This document shows, piece by piece, positions 40,868 through 55,067 of a stretch of 64,000 nucleotides of DNA. The DNA is from Darksidea phi. Taxonomy: Eukaryota > Ascomycota > Dothideomycetes > Pleosporales > Lentitheciaceae. The stretch is taken from assembly GCA_030770425.1 (NCBI GenBank), contig JASJFT010000037.1, forward strand, positions 124,001 to 188,000, in the 5' to 3' direction. Both the position numbers and the translations under genes were made by a program. Every line of letters begins with the position of its first letter. Position 1 is the stretch's first letter. The notes under the pieces are model-generated. The model saw only the letters and a program-made list of their open reading frames with translations, did not search any database and was not told the DNA's origin.

Positions 40868-43706
40868 TTATCGCGTCCACGACCTGCCTTCGATTTGAGC
40901 TTTTGGCATAGCGTTCTGTACCCTGAGCCATTCGCCATTGAAGGCGTTGACTAGCCACGAGCTCAGCTCTATCAACATGTTTAGCACCCTGTCTTCACCA
41001 CTTGGGGCAGGGACTACTTACTGTCATACACAATCTTGTTGGCGTTATGGAAGTAAATGCTATGATCCGAGTCTGGGAAGAAATGAACGTCATAGTTCTC
41101 AACGTTGGCAAGGTCTAGTTTGTCTAGCAGCGTTGCTGTATTCTGCATATGAACATTGTCATCGGCAATGCCGTGCATAACGAGGAAGCGCACGTTCTTC
41201 GACAGCGCTTCGGCGTTGGATATGGAAGAGCTGTCGTAGCCCGCAGTGTTGTTTTGTGGTGTATGCATGTATCGCTCGGTGTAGATGGAGTCTAGGATAT
41301 ATGAGTGACCCAACCGCAAAGAGAGGATTGAGGGAATGCCATACCGTAAAACCTCCAGTCCGTCACAGGAGCAACAGCCATACCATATTTGAAGGTACTA
41401 CCAGCATCCGTTTCGAGAGTCTTGAGCGCCATGAAGCCTCCGTAGCTCCAGCCCCAGATTGCCATTCTCTCTTGGTCAACGTACTTCTTCTTAGCCCACA
41501 TCTTGGCCACGGCGATTTGGTCCTTGGCTTCATAGGCGCCAATATCGCCCCTAATAATACAGCGATGTTTGCGACCTAGAAAGCCTGTCCCTCGTCCGTC
41601 AACGGTCACTACAATGTATCCCAAGCTGGAAGCGACATAGGACTGGAAGTCGACCTTGAACTGCTTGTCGACTGTTTGAGACATTGGCCCACTGTACTGG
41701 TAGAAGAGAACGGGGTATTTGCGCTTCTCGTTAAAGTGCGGTGGGCGGCGTTCTAGAACGTTGAGCTTAAAGCCATCAACCTCTACCGTTTGGTAGTTGA
41801 GGATAGGAAGTTCGTGCTCGCGAGCGGCTTTTTCAAGGGCCTTGTTTTCTTCAATTATCTTCTCAAACTTCGTGCTGCTGGATGGAGTGCTAATGATCTT
41901 CTGCCATGGAATGCTAGGGCCGTTGTAGGTCACCAGAGCATAGCCTCCACCAGTCGAGAATGAGGCGTCATAGTAGCCTGCGTCGCTACCCTGCATGACT
42001 TCTCGCTTATCGGTGCCGTCAAGCTTCACACTATAAGCATGTCGTTCCATAGAGCTTCGCTCAGTGGATATGTAGTAAACCAGGTTGTTACTAAGGTCGA
42101 CTCGCGATGGCGCGTCAACGACCTCCCACTCGCCCTTCGTCAGCAACGTGGGCTCTGCATTATCTAGCGGGTGAAAGTATCCAATGTGATCATAACCCTC
42201 GTGGATGACTGTATCAATGTAACCATCGTGGGGACGACCATTCGCTGGGTCAGAGGGCACGAAGGTGGTCTTTTGTGAGACTTCCATCCATCCACCATCT
42301 AGAGTGAGGACATCCTCAGTCCTCACAGTCTTGCCTGTCCGGCTTTTAACATCCATCAAAATGATCTTAAGAATGTCGCTCTCCCGGTTCGTTTCTCGAA
42401 CGAGGACTTTGCCGTTTCCGGCCCAGACAATTTCGGTGATGAGGCGTTTGTCATCTTCAAAATCATTCTCAATCTTGACATCAAAGACTTCTCCTTTCGC
42501 GACATCGTAAAACTGAAGCGTCACAATGGGGTTCGGTGCACCGGCCTTAGGATACTTGATGTCGCGCACCTCGGGGTAGGCGGCCTCTCCGGGCTTGGGC
42601 TTCTTTCCACTGGGTCGTGAGAGGAAGTACTGTACGGGGAATGTAGGAACGGTAGACTCGTCTGTTCGTAAGAAGGCGATGTACTGGCCATCCTCCGACC
42701 ACCAGGTGGCACTGTTGCCCCCGAAAACCTCCTCTTCATAAACCCAGTCCGGGACGCCGTAAAATAGCTCGCTGCCTCCATCTTTTGTGATCTGAATAAC
42801 GCGATCAGAGTCCAACTTCCGGAGGAACATGTTGTTGTCTCTTGTAAAGACGACGGCGTCCGACTGTGGGGACCACGATGCCAGCTGAACAATGCCCCCA
42901 GGATTCTCAGGATCAAGCGGCTGGCCACTCTGGGTGGCGACATCGAATATCCAATACTTGCCCGTGAACGAATGCCGCCAGTTCTTCTGCTCATCGGAGA
43001 TTACGAGCACCTTCTTGAAGTCCCTGCTGGGCCAGACATTGCTAGGGTAGATGAACTGCCCATTCACCTCGAAGGTCCGCTTCTTCATCAGTGTGGTTTT
43101 GCTCCCTGCCGTATTTGCATCGCCTTGGGTTCGGATATTTTCCACCACCAAGTACTCGTCCCTCGACACACCAGTCTCGAGTAGTAGCCCGTCCTCTCCC
43201 TTCGGTCCCGCAATCCACGAGACGCTCTTTCTGGAAGCGTACCATTGGCCGTTCAACACGCTGTCTAGGGTAACTTTCTTGCCTGAGCCTCTGGTGGAGC
43301 TCGCGGTAGGGTCGTGGGGTTGAGTCGACGCGTGCTTGTAGCTGCCACTCGAGAGGAACCCGACCAGCGCAAGCACCCACCCCAGCACGCATATCGCTCC
43401 GATGAACCACAGTAGGCAGCGCGCCTTCTTGTCTACTGGCTTGAGGCCCTGGAAGTGTCCATCTTCGAGATCGAACCTCTCGCGCCTGCGCTCAGGCTCC
43501 GTGCCATCGTCGTCCCAGTACTTCTCCCCGGGCTTTGCACGCGATGCGCCATTTGTAGCCCTATCGTGGATGTGCTCGAGCACTAGCGACGTTGTTGATA
43601 CCGAGGATACTGAGCTTCCGGAGGCGTCTTCTGAGTTGCGGGGCGAGGTGTCGTCGCGAGTGAGAGGCTCCGTCTCTTCGGCGTTTACGGCGCGTTCCCG
43701 CGGCAT
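40868..43706 (-). CDS. dapB: Dipeptidyl aminopeptidase B (vacuolar DPP IV family)
   Basis: Three exons, 43706-41345, 41291-41022 and 40968-40868 (910 aa, standard for the family). Type II membrane protein: cytoplasmic Ser/acidic tail, membrane segment at about 97-119, then the N-terminal beta-propeller and C-terminal alpha/beta hydrolase of peptidase family S9B. The catalytic Ser is in W-G-W-S-Y-G-G (about residue 754), Asp in H-G-I-A-D-D-N-V-H and His in D-S-D-H-S-I-Y-F; the substrate-binding E-E pair is seen in V-Y-E-E-E-V-F-G. The enzyme removes X-Pro or X-Ala dipeptides in the vacuole. Intron 1 carries a CTCAC branch and CCTAG; intron 2 is GTAAGT with GCTAACAT and GATAG. All phases agree. 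Confidence 0.94.
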
Positions 43707-44353
43707 CGTGAGTGCTAGTGTGGTGAAGCGAATGTGGGTATAACTATCATTTTAATCGAGCGGAAAAGTCACGACCTGAAGCACTATTGTGGCATCACGG
43801 AGCGGAAAGGTGCAGATCTAAAGAGTGCAGGGAAGTGCCTGGCCTGCTGACGCTGGGGGGTGCGGAGCGGAGACGGAGGTTTTCAAGTGTGGTAGGTGGC
43901 CAGAACGGACCGACTACAGCCACTCACCATGAGATGCTAAGAGTTTCACGGGCACATTAGACAAAGAACGCCCGCGGGCTTCTCTTCTATTCAGGTCCGC
44001 CTCAGGACAAACAGTTTTGGAACAGGTAACAAGTGCACAGTCGCTAGTTGCGCTCCCGAGTCGGGCTCTATCCTTACTCCGTCGCTACTCTGATGCAATG
44101 AAGCACGAAAGCACAAGCCCCCCACATTTGAAAGAGGTGGCTGTCACAAAGAACATTACCTCCCTAGCGGGAAGCATGAGAGTGTAGATGCTATCAGCAT
44201 GTGAATTGCAATCAATGGACACTCCAACCTTGAGGAACATCCTCTTGTGGCGAGTTCCGTTTTCTCATATCAGCTGCCCTGGTGAAGGTGGTAGGAATTC
44301 AATATTGTCAAACTCGAACAGTGCCAGCCAAGAGCAAGCATGAGACGCCACGC
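43707..44353. other. Intergenic
   Basis: The upstream region of dapB and the trailer of rpb7, both on the minus strand. No gene, repeat or clear core promoter motif was seen. Confidence 0.4.
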
Positions 44354-45022
44354 TCAAGATTGGAGAGGGCCAAGATAGTCCTACGAAACCATCAGCTGAA
44401 GCATCGTAAGATCCACAAGCATGAGCATACCTCTTTCATGGTTCCGATAGCATACATCTTGTCGACCTCGGACCGGAGACCTTTGATCTTGATGCGGATA
44501 TTGGTACCCTTTTCAATGATTTGGTCTCCGTTGTCGGTCCACTGTGGTGGTGTCGCATTCGCATCAAACTTGATATCGGTGGGAATCATCTAGCGAGCGT
44601 CAATGAATCGCTAGATGCATAGGACAGCTAGGCAACTTACAGCCCGCCCTACAAACGCCTGTAGGGAGCCACAATCCACGAAAAATCCAGCGCGGATGAC
44701 GGAGGTGACCATGCCGTCCATCTATCACATATTAGCCTTGGTCAAGGCACGTATCATAATACACATCACATACCACCTCTCCCTTATACGGCCTCCATAC
44801 AATAGCCTTGTAGTGTACCGTATACTCGGCAGCGCCGGAGCCGGGTATGACCTGTCCATCGGAGATATCGAATGAGTCCAATATGCACACGATGGTGAAC
44901 TTTCCCGTACTCGAGCCCTCCTCTTTCAGCAGAAGTTCCCTATGTATGTGCGAACGGATGAGGGGGCCGAAGTACGAGGGATGTAGTTGGATCGTCTTTT
45001 CTAACTCCTTGATAAAAAACAT
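44354..45022 (-). CDS. rpb7: RNA polymerase II subunit Rpb7
   Basis: Four exons, 45022-44774, 44721-44641, 44589-44431 and 44380-44354 (171 aa, the same length as yeast Rpb7). All introns are GT-AG. The order is M-F-F-I-K-E-L, the tip/RNP domain with H-P-S-Y-F-G-P, the linker Y-K-G-E-V-M-D-G-M-V-T-S-V, then the OB (S1) domain with R-A-G-F-F-V-D-C-G, F-V-G-R-A-M-I-P, I-K-I-K-G-L-R-S-E-V and the final K-E-D-Y-L-G-P-L-Q-S. Rpb7 with Rpb4 forms the stalk of RNA polymerase II that contacts initiation factors and emerging RNA. The last exon encodes only eight residues plus the stop, so an ORF-based caller would miss it. Confidence 0.95.
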
Positions 45023-45674
45023 GGTTGCATGCGATCTTCGTCAAGTGGTTTGTGGGATGGTCGCGGCGCTCTCGAAGTATATGAAGTAGCGTCGGCCAGG
45101 GAGAGGCGCAGAGGTGAAAGAGCAGGCTCGGGCTTGATTCAATTTAGGCGACTCTATTGTCTTCTTATTGTGTCCGCGACGGCTTGTAAAAGAGCGGCAC
45201 GGAACCGCGCGCAAAGCTTCGGAGCGACGCCTGCAACCCAAGATATTACGGACAAACCCACCGGTCCATGCGCGCTTCCTCCAAATCGTGCTCGCTGCTT
45301 CCTCGCGTGCGTCGGGACCTTCACGGGGAGTCTCGTGAGACAAAGGCGGGTGGGAGGAGCTGGATAGGCGACAATCCCCGTTGCGCTCAAAGAGGCCCAA
45401 AAGAAGATTCTTCGGCGGCGGAGATAGATTTCGCCGTGACACGTGAAAACAGCGCGCAAGCTGCGGTCCACTTGGTGGGTCCCCTCGTCGATGTCGTGAC
45501 ACATTCACTTACACACCACCTGCCAGCTACCCATTTGTCATTTAGGAGGGGTCGTGAACGAGAGAGAACGTCGTGTGAGCTTGACTGCTTCTTCACTTCG
45601 TTGCAAGAGATGCCGCTAGAGCCTCAACCCTGAACGATCGCCTTTGTATTTTGCACACGACCGCAACCGGCACC
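45023..45674. promoter_or_regulatory. Divergent promoter region, rpb7 / mpo1-like
   Basis: 652 bp between two divergent start codons. GC-rich without a TATA box near either gene. Contains a candidate CCAAT-type element in neither orientation that I could see. Open frames here (45154-45504 minus, 45268-45633 plus) overlap on opposite strands and lack family features. Confidence 0.4.
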
Positions 45675-46423
45675 ATGTCTTTGAACTTGGAGAAGCAGCT
45701 GCGCTTCGTACGTAATCCGCTCTAGACGGCATCATGCCTTGTGCTAACCGCATCTTCAGTATGGCGCCTACCACCATAATGCCGTAAGTTATAAGCGTGG
45801 CCCGCAGACCGCTGCTTTCCACTTACGGTGCATATCAGGTCAACGTCGCCATACACATCGCTTGCGTTCCGGCCATACTTTTGACATCCCTCCTACTGGT
45901 ATGACAGTCTTCTATGGTAGTTGACTCCGTTAACATGTCATAGCTCACAAACACGCCTTCGATACCGCTGCCACCGTGGCTCTCGGTCCCTTATCTACCA
46001 TTCAATGTCGGCACCGTGGGAGCCGTGCTTTACTCCACACTATACATACTCATGGAGCCTGTAGCGGGAGCTATGATTGCACCGCTGATTATTGGCGGAA
46101 CTGCCTATGGCAACTACCTTACGTCCACGTACGGCTCGGCCGCAAACACCTGGGCAGGCGCGATAAACGTTGTCTGCTGGATTGCGCAATTTGTAGGACA
46201 TGGAAAGTTTGAGGGTCGAGCACCAGCGCTGCTTGATAACCTGGTCCAGGCTCTTTTCCTCGCGCCCTTCTTTGTCTGGTTTGAGGTTCTCTTCGCGCTC
46301 GGCTACCGGCCTGATTTGAAGGGTCGATTAGACAAGGCCGTCGAAGAGGAAATCAGAAAGTTTAGGGTAACGCAAGGGAAAAGTGCAAACGGCTCTGCCA
46401 CGGAAAATAAGAAGGCGGCGTAG
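45675..46423 (+). CDS. mpo1: Mpo1-like 2-hydroxy fatty acid dioxygenase (DUF962)
   Basis: Four exons, 45675-45707, 45760-45783, 45839-45898 and 45944-46423 (198 aa). Two exons are only 24-33 bp long. Joined they give M-S-L-N-L-E-K-Q-L-R-F-Y-G-A-Y-H-H-N-A-V-N (split here by introns after F and after A), the family start with Y-x-x-Y-H. Several hydrophobic helices follow, then W-I-A-Q-F-V-G-H-G-K-F-E-G-R-A-P-A-L, which is the conserved second His motif. Yeast Mpo1 (YGL010W) is an ER Fe2+-dependent dioxygenase acting on 2-hydroxy fatty acids in phytosphingosine breakdown. The His ligands are present. The charged C-terminal tail is variable in the family. Confidence 0.9.
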
Positions 46424-47102
46424 AGTAGACGTCAACATAAGGTTCCGTTTGAAGCGCGCATGGAGTATTGGTGGTCTTCCGAGAGAATGAAGCAGCGGCA
46501 GAAGAATTCGACATCGACATCAAAAGTAGATATGAGGACAGTTTGTGAAAGATTGCCAGAAAGAAATTCTGTCCCGGGATATTCCCGAGAATCACACCCA
46601 GTCGGAGGTTTGGGAGACACCATCTGGATACTGATATACTAGTTAGCGCAGGAGATACCATTGTAGATATCGATTTTTTCTGTACTTGAGTAGATAGACA
46701 ACCTGGATCATGAATATACAATTGAGCTCGCGAACCTCCCGCCTAGACGCACCATATATGGAGAATTGATTGATAAATGGGGGGAAAGACAGGCCTAAAC
46801 ATCGGGGTACGAGGTTGGTTGGCAAAACTTATTCAGAGCGGTGTCGGCCTATTTTGCAGTTTACACTCCCAAGTGGGTGTACAGCAATGTGTTGACAATG
46901 CTCCCTGCTAGACATGAAGCCGGTCGCTCCCCGTGCGCGCTTTTTCTTAGGTAAGCGACACTAGCCTCTCTCCCGAGAGGAGCACCAGCTCACTTTTCTC
47001 TTCCAGCTTCCCATCAACCTCCGCCCATTCTCCACTCCCTTTCTTCTGCATCAATCTCAATTGATCGCAGAGCTATCCGAATAGCTTCTTGAGGTGCACA
47101 CA
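46424..47102. other. Intergenic, atp1 promoter side
   Basis: The mpo1 trailer and atp1 promoter. The last 130 bp before atp1 are rich in CT and include TCCATCAACCTCCGCCC and TCTTCTGCATCAATCTCAA, a typical leader. No other feature was recognised. Confidence 0.4.
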
Positions 47103-49336
<2,234 letters not shown>

Positions 49337-49578
49337 AGGGTGGTTAAGGAGTGGGTATTCTCTTCCCGGGAACTTGTGGGGTAAAACGTGCTGATCGGTT
49401 TCTGAGATTAGATGTATAATAGAAGATGTGTCCTCGCCATCAGCTGTCTCAATAGGAAAGTCTCTTTTTGAAACGGTTCGGTGGATTATCCTCCAAAGTA
49501 CCTCTTGCTCACGTGCCGGGTTTCTTTTTCCGTTCAGCTGTGGATATGAGCCTCGCATCTACTGGGCTTGGATAGGTG

Positions 49579-50157
49579 TGCTTGCTATACTGTATCTATG
49601 CGAACCTTTGTTCTTTTTGTCTACCCTGTTTACACTTATACGTGTATGCTGTGACGTCCTAGAATTGTACAGTTATGTGTCTGAAGTCTGTGCAATGTGC
49701 TAGCAGAAACCTATATAGCAATATCCACCTCCAATAAAATTACCTAGTACTATCTATTAAATGCTATCAGGATATATAGTATCTAGAAGGGTGCTGCCTC
49801 CTCGCTACCACTGCTGAGGCTCTCAACTGTCGGTCAATGTCGAAACATTACCACGTCGGACGCCATACGTGATCGACACTGTGTACAGCTCTACAGCTCT
49901 ATTATCGTGTATAAGGTGTGGGTATAGCACCGCTACGGTGTACAACCTCCTATAGTGTTTCGTGCGGACCTTACAAAGGAGACTCCCACCATACAAATCC
50001 AAAGAAATAGTACTTTAAGAGCGGCGTAGCTTTGAAATATATTGTAAGGTAGGAGACTGTACATAGACTTATGCTCTTATACTGTATTTATGCTAACCTC
50101 TGTTCGTATTGGCTACCCTGTCTACACTTTACATGTGCATGCTGTGACGTCCTTGAA
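49579..50157 (+). repeat. Direct repeat pair flanking a dispersed element
   Basis: 49579-49665 and 50071-50157 match over about 87 bp, 492 bp apart (shared blocks: TATACTGTAT, CTACCCTGT, TACACTT and TGCATGCTGTGACGTCCT with minor changes). The second member differs by scattered substitutions, mostly transitions. The repeats bracket the dispersed element at 49833-50003, so the arrangement could be an old tandem duplication into which that element came, or element ends. Confidence 0.6.
49833..50003 (+). repeat. Dispersed repeat, partner of 27041-27192
   Basis: Matches the reverse complement of 27041-27192, best from about 49878 to 50000. It lacks a recognisable gene. A short frame shared by both copies would read G-I-A-P-L then Y-x-V-S-C-G-P, but without a start codon in either copy. 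Confidence 0.75.
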
Positions 50158-50508
50158 TGGAAAGTGATGTCAGCTAATTATGTATGCATTTGCTTATGGC
50201 CTAATGCTTTGACTTTGAGTAATATTGTCACGAAGGCAATGGTCGTCTCCCAAAGTCCACTAGTGTCTAAGCGTTAAAACTTGGCCCCGATTGCAATTAA
50301 CAATTGCGACAATCACAATATCAGGTTACAAAAGTAGGCTGTTGAGAGACTTGGGCTAGAGAGTTTGTACCCTAAGTCCCTAGCTTCTATTCTCTATACA
50401 AGCTCTCACTGGCTTACCAAACTCCTAGCATAACGCCCCAATCAATGCTTAGTCTAGCCTCTACTCGAGCATACAATACACATCAGAATGATAACGTATA
50501 TACATAGC

Positions 50509-51737
50509 TTACTTCCTCCCTATCTTACGCTCTTCTTCGTCATCGTCGCCCATGCTGAAGGGATCGTCGGGTATCTCGAGGGCGTCGTCTTCTGGATCTG
50601 TGGGCTCGTCGTGGTACTCATTGTCCCAGTCTCCTGTCCTTAGACTGATATCATCGTCATCCTCCCTCAATCGCGTAGCAGCCTCTAGCGCATCCGGGTC
50701 ATCCAAGTACTCATTCTCCAAGTCTTCAATTGACCTCCTTCTGATTCCCGCCCTCTCTTCAGCCTCCAACTCCGCCGCCCTCTCCTTAGTCTTCTTATAC
50801 ATGAACCATCCCGTCGCCACTCCAGCAACCGCTCCAATCGCAATACTGACGTAGCTGAGCGCTTTTGTGCCTGGAGGCATCTTGCCCCCACTCTCTGCAA
50901 TCTTCTCGAGCTGGCTGCCAATGAAGATATGGAGCATGAGTTTGGGAGAGACGATGGCGGTGGCGAGGGCATAAGAAACCCAGTGGACGGTGGGGAAGGT
51001 GGCGATGGCGCCATTGGAGAGGGAGTAGGGGAGCGGACACATGCGGATCATGATGAGCAGTTTTAGACCATCGTGTTTGAGGGTTAGGGCGAGGGCGGCA
51101 AAGCGTGTGTCGTTTGCGATGAGGCGGTGGACTAGGGATTTTAGGAGCGTGCGGGAGAGGAGGAAGGATGCTGTGCTGCCTATTACTGTTGCGGATGCGG
51201 CGATGTACCATCTGAGATATGCATATTAACGTTAAGAACTTGTATTAAGAACTTGAAGGATAGTTTGCTGCACACGTACCCGTTCGGAAAGCCGTATACA
51301 AAGCCAGCTATTGTCAAAAGACTTGAGTATCCAATCAACGGAGGAAATGATACCATGAATATCAAAAACCACAATATCAGCCATCCAGCTGTGAGATCCC
51401 TCCATTTCTTTGCCACTGGCACCAGCGAGTGGAAGATGCGCTCATTGTAAACCAGGAATAATATAGACAGGATGAAGATTGTGAACCCTCCTACAACAAA
51501 TAGTGTCTTCTTTACTGGCGATAAACGGTCGTACTGCTTCATAAACTGGCGGTTGAGCTTTTCGCATTTGTTCATTATCTGGCGCATCCTCGACTGCGGT
51601 TGCCGCGAATAGGGCGAGCCATTCCTCCGAAATGAAGCGGAACGTCGACTCCAAATAGGGCTGTTGTCTCGCTCGGGGGACTCGTCGTCAATAGGCAGCG
51701 CGAGGGCGCGTGCATCGTAGTCCTCCTCGACAGGCAT
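50509..51737 (-). CDS. tvp38: Golgi membrane protein Tvp38 (DedA/VTT family)
   Basis: Two exons, 51737-51280 and 51211-50509 (386 aa). The start is the ATG at 51737; the frame reaches a TTG five codons earlier. The intron (GTACGTG..ATATCTCAG) splits the VTT/SNARE-associated domain exactly at F-V-Y-G-F-P-N-G/W-Y-I-A-A-S. A cytosolic Ser/Arg N-terminus precedes a first helix at about 70-90; the re-entrant VTT core follows with S-F-P-P-L-I-G-Y-S, G-S-T-A-S-F-L-L-S-R and R-M-C-P-L-P-Y-S-L-S-N-G-A. After the last helix comes an acidic tail (D-D-D-D-I-S, G-D-D-D-E-E-E). Yeast Tvp38 is in Tlg2-positive late-Golgi vesicles; relatives scramble lipids. Family membership is firm, activity is inferred. 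Confidence 0.92.
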
Positions 51738-52730
51738 TGCGAGGGTAAGCAAGGTATTCGGAGGGCGGCGGAACGGCGAGGTGAGCGTGGAAAACGAGGC
51801 GCGAGGGCGATGGTGTAAAAGGGTAATAAACGGTGTCTGAGGGTTACTCTAGGGTACACTGGGAGCGGTCATTCCGCTTGCCGGATGGAGATGAGAAGGG
51901 CGAGACAGCTGCGGGCTCGGGGCATGTGTTGTGCAAGACCAGTAGAGAGGTGTTGGTTTCAGCGTCATCCCGGAGCACCGCCGCCTCACCTGCATGGTAC
52001 AAGCATTCCCGGGGCGGCTATCTGAACGGCCGCCCGAGGCGCCACCTCTGCGAATGGGGATACTTCTTCTGTAGCCCATAGTTTGGCCGGGGCGGTGGAC
52101 ATGTATCGTATGGGACCCAGGCGTAGCTGGATTCCGAGCTGTTACACGATATGCAGCCTCCTGCATGCGGGTGAGATGGCACGTGATTCAGCCTCACATA
52201 CGTTCCCCGACCAGGAGGCAATCCAAAGCGCTTGTCACCGTCATCCCCTACTCAGCTGGCTTACTCCTGCACCACGCCGCCTCTCGTTGTCGCTGCCATG
52301 TATACAGCATCGTGGAGGGTTTTGATCATACATCCTAAGTTCCGCGAGTGGTAGCTCTACCGACAGTACTGCACTGGCAAGTAAGCTACCTTTGGTTTGA
52401 AAGAAGACTGTTTTTCCATCTCGCAGTCCCCCACATCCCCGGCCGCACGTAGGGCTGGACTCGCGCTCCATTCGTGCTCCGGATTAGCCAAGACTTTCTC
52501 TCGTTGTCAGTCCTCCACGGCACCGCTGCCTTTGCCGCGGCCTTTTACCTCATTATTTCCTTCTTCTTGCCCTGCGCGCGCCCGGTTGCCCTCCTGCGAG
52601 CTCCCCGAACCTTTAATTAGCCCAACTCCCACTCCCCGCCTGGGCCCCGACCTCACCGACACATTGCGCGCTACTTGACATCACCATAACCGCACCCAAC
52701 CGGTCTCTAGAAGCTTCTGAAGGTGTGGGC
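51738..52730. promoter_or_regulatory. Divergent promoter region, tvp38 / CUE-SMR gene
   Basis: About 1 kb between divergent starts. Pyrimidine-rich from about 52480 to 52600, consistent with leader for the plus-strand gene. No coding sequence was recognised. Confidence 0.4.
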
Positions 52731-55067
52731 ATGGTTTCAGACGACGCGTACGAGGCCGCGCTGCCGGTCTTGCAAGATGATACGCTGGACGAGGAGGACA
52801 AGACCGACAAGCTGGAGGAGCTGCTGCGCAAGGAGACAGGTCTCACGGGGAAGCCGCTGGAGAACATTGTACTGGACTGCCTCTGGCGCTTTCGCGACGC
52901 TGGCAGCTCCTCGAGCTCTCCGCCGCCTAGCCGTCATACCGTGATCCGCCGTCCCTCCCCAGCTCCCTGGCAGGCAAACCGCGTACCCACGCCTGTGAAC
53001 CAGTCACCGAGAACGACACAACCCCCTCCAGGCTTTGGCGTTGCTCCGCCGGGCTTCACTCGCGCGAAATCGTCAACTGCATCTCCATTTACTTCCCCGC
53101 GTCCGTCCCCGCGTCTCGCGTTCTCAAGCCCCCACATCCCTCACAGCCCGAGTCTTAGCGCATACCAGTTCAGCGAGGGCGTGAGCCCGGCCGCTGAGCT
53201 ATATGGTGACCTTGGTAGCGACTCCGTAGACTGGCTCGTGAACGATGATGCTGCAAGCACCGGGTCCTCGTCTTTCCTGGCCGATGGCACGCTCAACGGC
53301 GCTGCCGCGGAATGGATCCAACCGCAAACAGTAGATATGGGCCCTTATGACATGCTTCGGTCTATTCTCCGCGATGATCGACCTGACGAGGAGATTGAGA
53401 GGGCCCTCGAGGCAAATGCATATGATCTCAGTGCCGCCCTCATCACGCTTATGGGGACACAGGCTCTCGACGGCCAGCATGTGTCAACGGCCACCCACGA
53501 ACCGGCAACATTTCAGGTTGGAAAGTCAATGAGTCCGGCGTTCAGACCTGCCACTCCCGCAGGCCAAACGAAAAGCAACATTATATGCAAATACTTCCTC
53601 TCTTCGGGCCACTGCGCCAGGGCCGATTGCAGGTTCAGTCATGACACCACTAAGACCTTATGCAAGTGAGTGCAGTTTCTCTTGCCCTTACATACATTCG
53701 TGTAGAGCAGAAAGCTAATGTTCACACTCAGATACTTCATGAACGGCAACTGCCTCGCCGGTAATACCTGCGCGTTCTCCCATGACGTCTCGGCCTTGAT
53801 GGCTCGTATGGCTATCTCAGATGTCTCGACACCACCGTTACAAGCAGCTATCCCGAACTTTCAAATGCAGGACTACGAAGCGTTCCCAAATCTGCACGCT
53901 AGCTCACCTGGGTGGACCCCTCAGCTCTCAGCCGCAGAGCCTGTTTCCCTTGAACACCTGTATGGTCTGACTGGCGGCGCGAAGCATCCGCCGCCAGGTC
54001 TGAGTCCGTTCCCCAACTTTGTTCCCGGTAACCTGAGTCGTCCGCAATCTAGGCCCGGTAGCCGTCAACAGTCGCGGGCTACTACGCCATCTGTCCTAGC
54101 CGTAGACGACAACGATGCCTTCCCTAGCTTGGGTTCGGCTGCTGCCGCGAAGAGTGGGAAGCGGCATCACGGTAAACGGGGCGGCCATGGCCATAACAAG
54201 GAGCATGGGACGCCAAACAATCTCGCCGACGTCGTGCGCATGTCACCCTCTCCTGCTCCTGCTCAACTCCGGAAAGGCGTGCGACCGGCAAAGAGCTTCA
54301 CCGGGACCCGCGAGAACAGCGCTATTGCGCAAGCGATTCCTGCTCCTCAGCACATCCCATGGATCGGAACCGGAGAACAGGTGAACAAAGCCTATATGCA
54401 AGCTCGCACGGAAGCCTTCAAACATGGCAGCTTAAGAAACAAGTTCCTTCAGAGTGCAGCTCAAGCCTGGAACCGTAGCGACTCCCGTGCCGCAAAAGCC
54501 CTCAGTATTCGTGGCCAAGAACAAAATAATCTCATGCGAGAAGCTCACCGTAGAGCCGCGAACATTCTCTATGAAGACCGCAACAAGGACAACGGAGACT
54601 CAAGCGAGCTTTATGTTGATCTGCATGGTAAGATTACTTCCAGTGTGGACGTTGAAACTCACGCTAATTTCATTCCAGGCCTTCATCCAGAAGAAGCAGT
54701 CTCCTATCTCGAAGAAATCCTCCTCAAACACAACACATCATCTCGCCCCGTCTACGCCATCACCGGCACCGGCCATCACTCTAAGAATGGTAAAGATAAG
54801 GTCGGCAAGGCCGTCCGTGCCTTTCTGAACGAGTGGCGGTATGCCTTCCGCGAGTTCTCTGTGCCAGGTGACCGCAACAATGTAGGCGGTATACTTGGCA
54901 TTGATCCTAGCAGCTATGACAAAAGCGTTGCAGAACGGGCCAAGGAGAGTGAGAATGGCTCAAACAGTGAGCCTGATGCATTGGGAATTAGAAAGGACAC
55001 GAAGATCAAGATATTGAAGAGGGATGAGGTGCTAGCGGACGCGCCGAAAGGACCGAAACGTGGATAG
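52731..55067 (+). CDS. CUE-like / CCCH zinc finger / SMR protein (Cue2-like nuclease)
   Basis: Three exons, 52731-53665, 53732-54627 and 54679-55067 (739 aa). The ATG at 52731 is preferred over an upstream GTG. In order: an N-terminal helical region (D-D-A-Y-E-A-A-L-P-V-L-Q), Pro/Ser-rich linker, a CUE/UBA-like helix set at about 205-245 (M-L-R-S-I-L-R-D-D..A-L-E-A-N-A-Y-D-L-S-A-A-L), two CCCH fingers at about 285-330 (C-K-Y-F-L-S-S-G-H-C..C-R-F-S-H; Y-F-M-N-G-N-C..C-A-F-S-H), and a C-terminal DUF1771 plus SMR domain with D-L-H-G and T-G-T-G-H-H-S. Yeast Cue2 combines CUE and SMR and cuts mRNA at collided ribosomes in no-go decay; this protein probably does similarly. Intron 2 (51 bp, no stop, multiple of three) splits the D-L-H-G motif. 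Confidence 0.87.

Larger units (their letters stand above)
49337..50508. other. Intergenic with duplicated trailer sequence
   Basis: Downstream of atp1 and of tvp38 (convergent). It contains a ~87-bp direct repeat pair and, between the two members, a dispersed repeat that has an inverted partner at 27 kb (separate entries). No gene was recognised. Confidence 0.5.
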
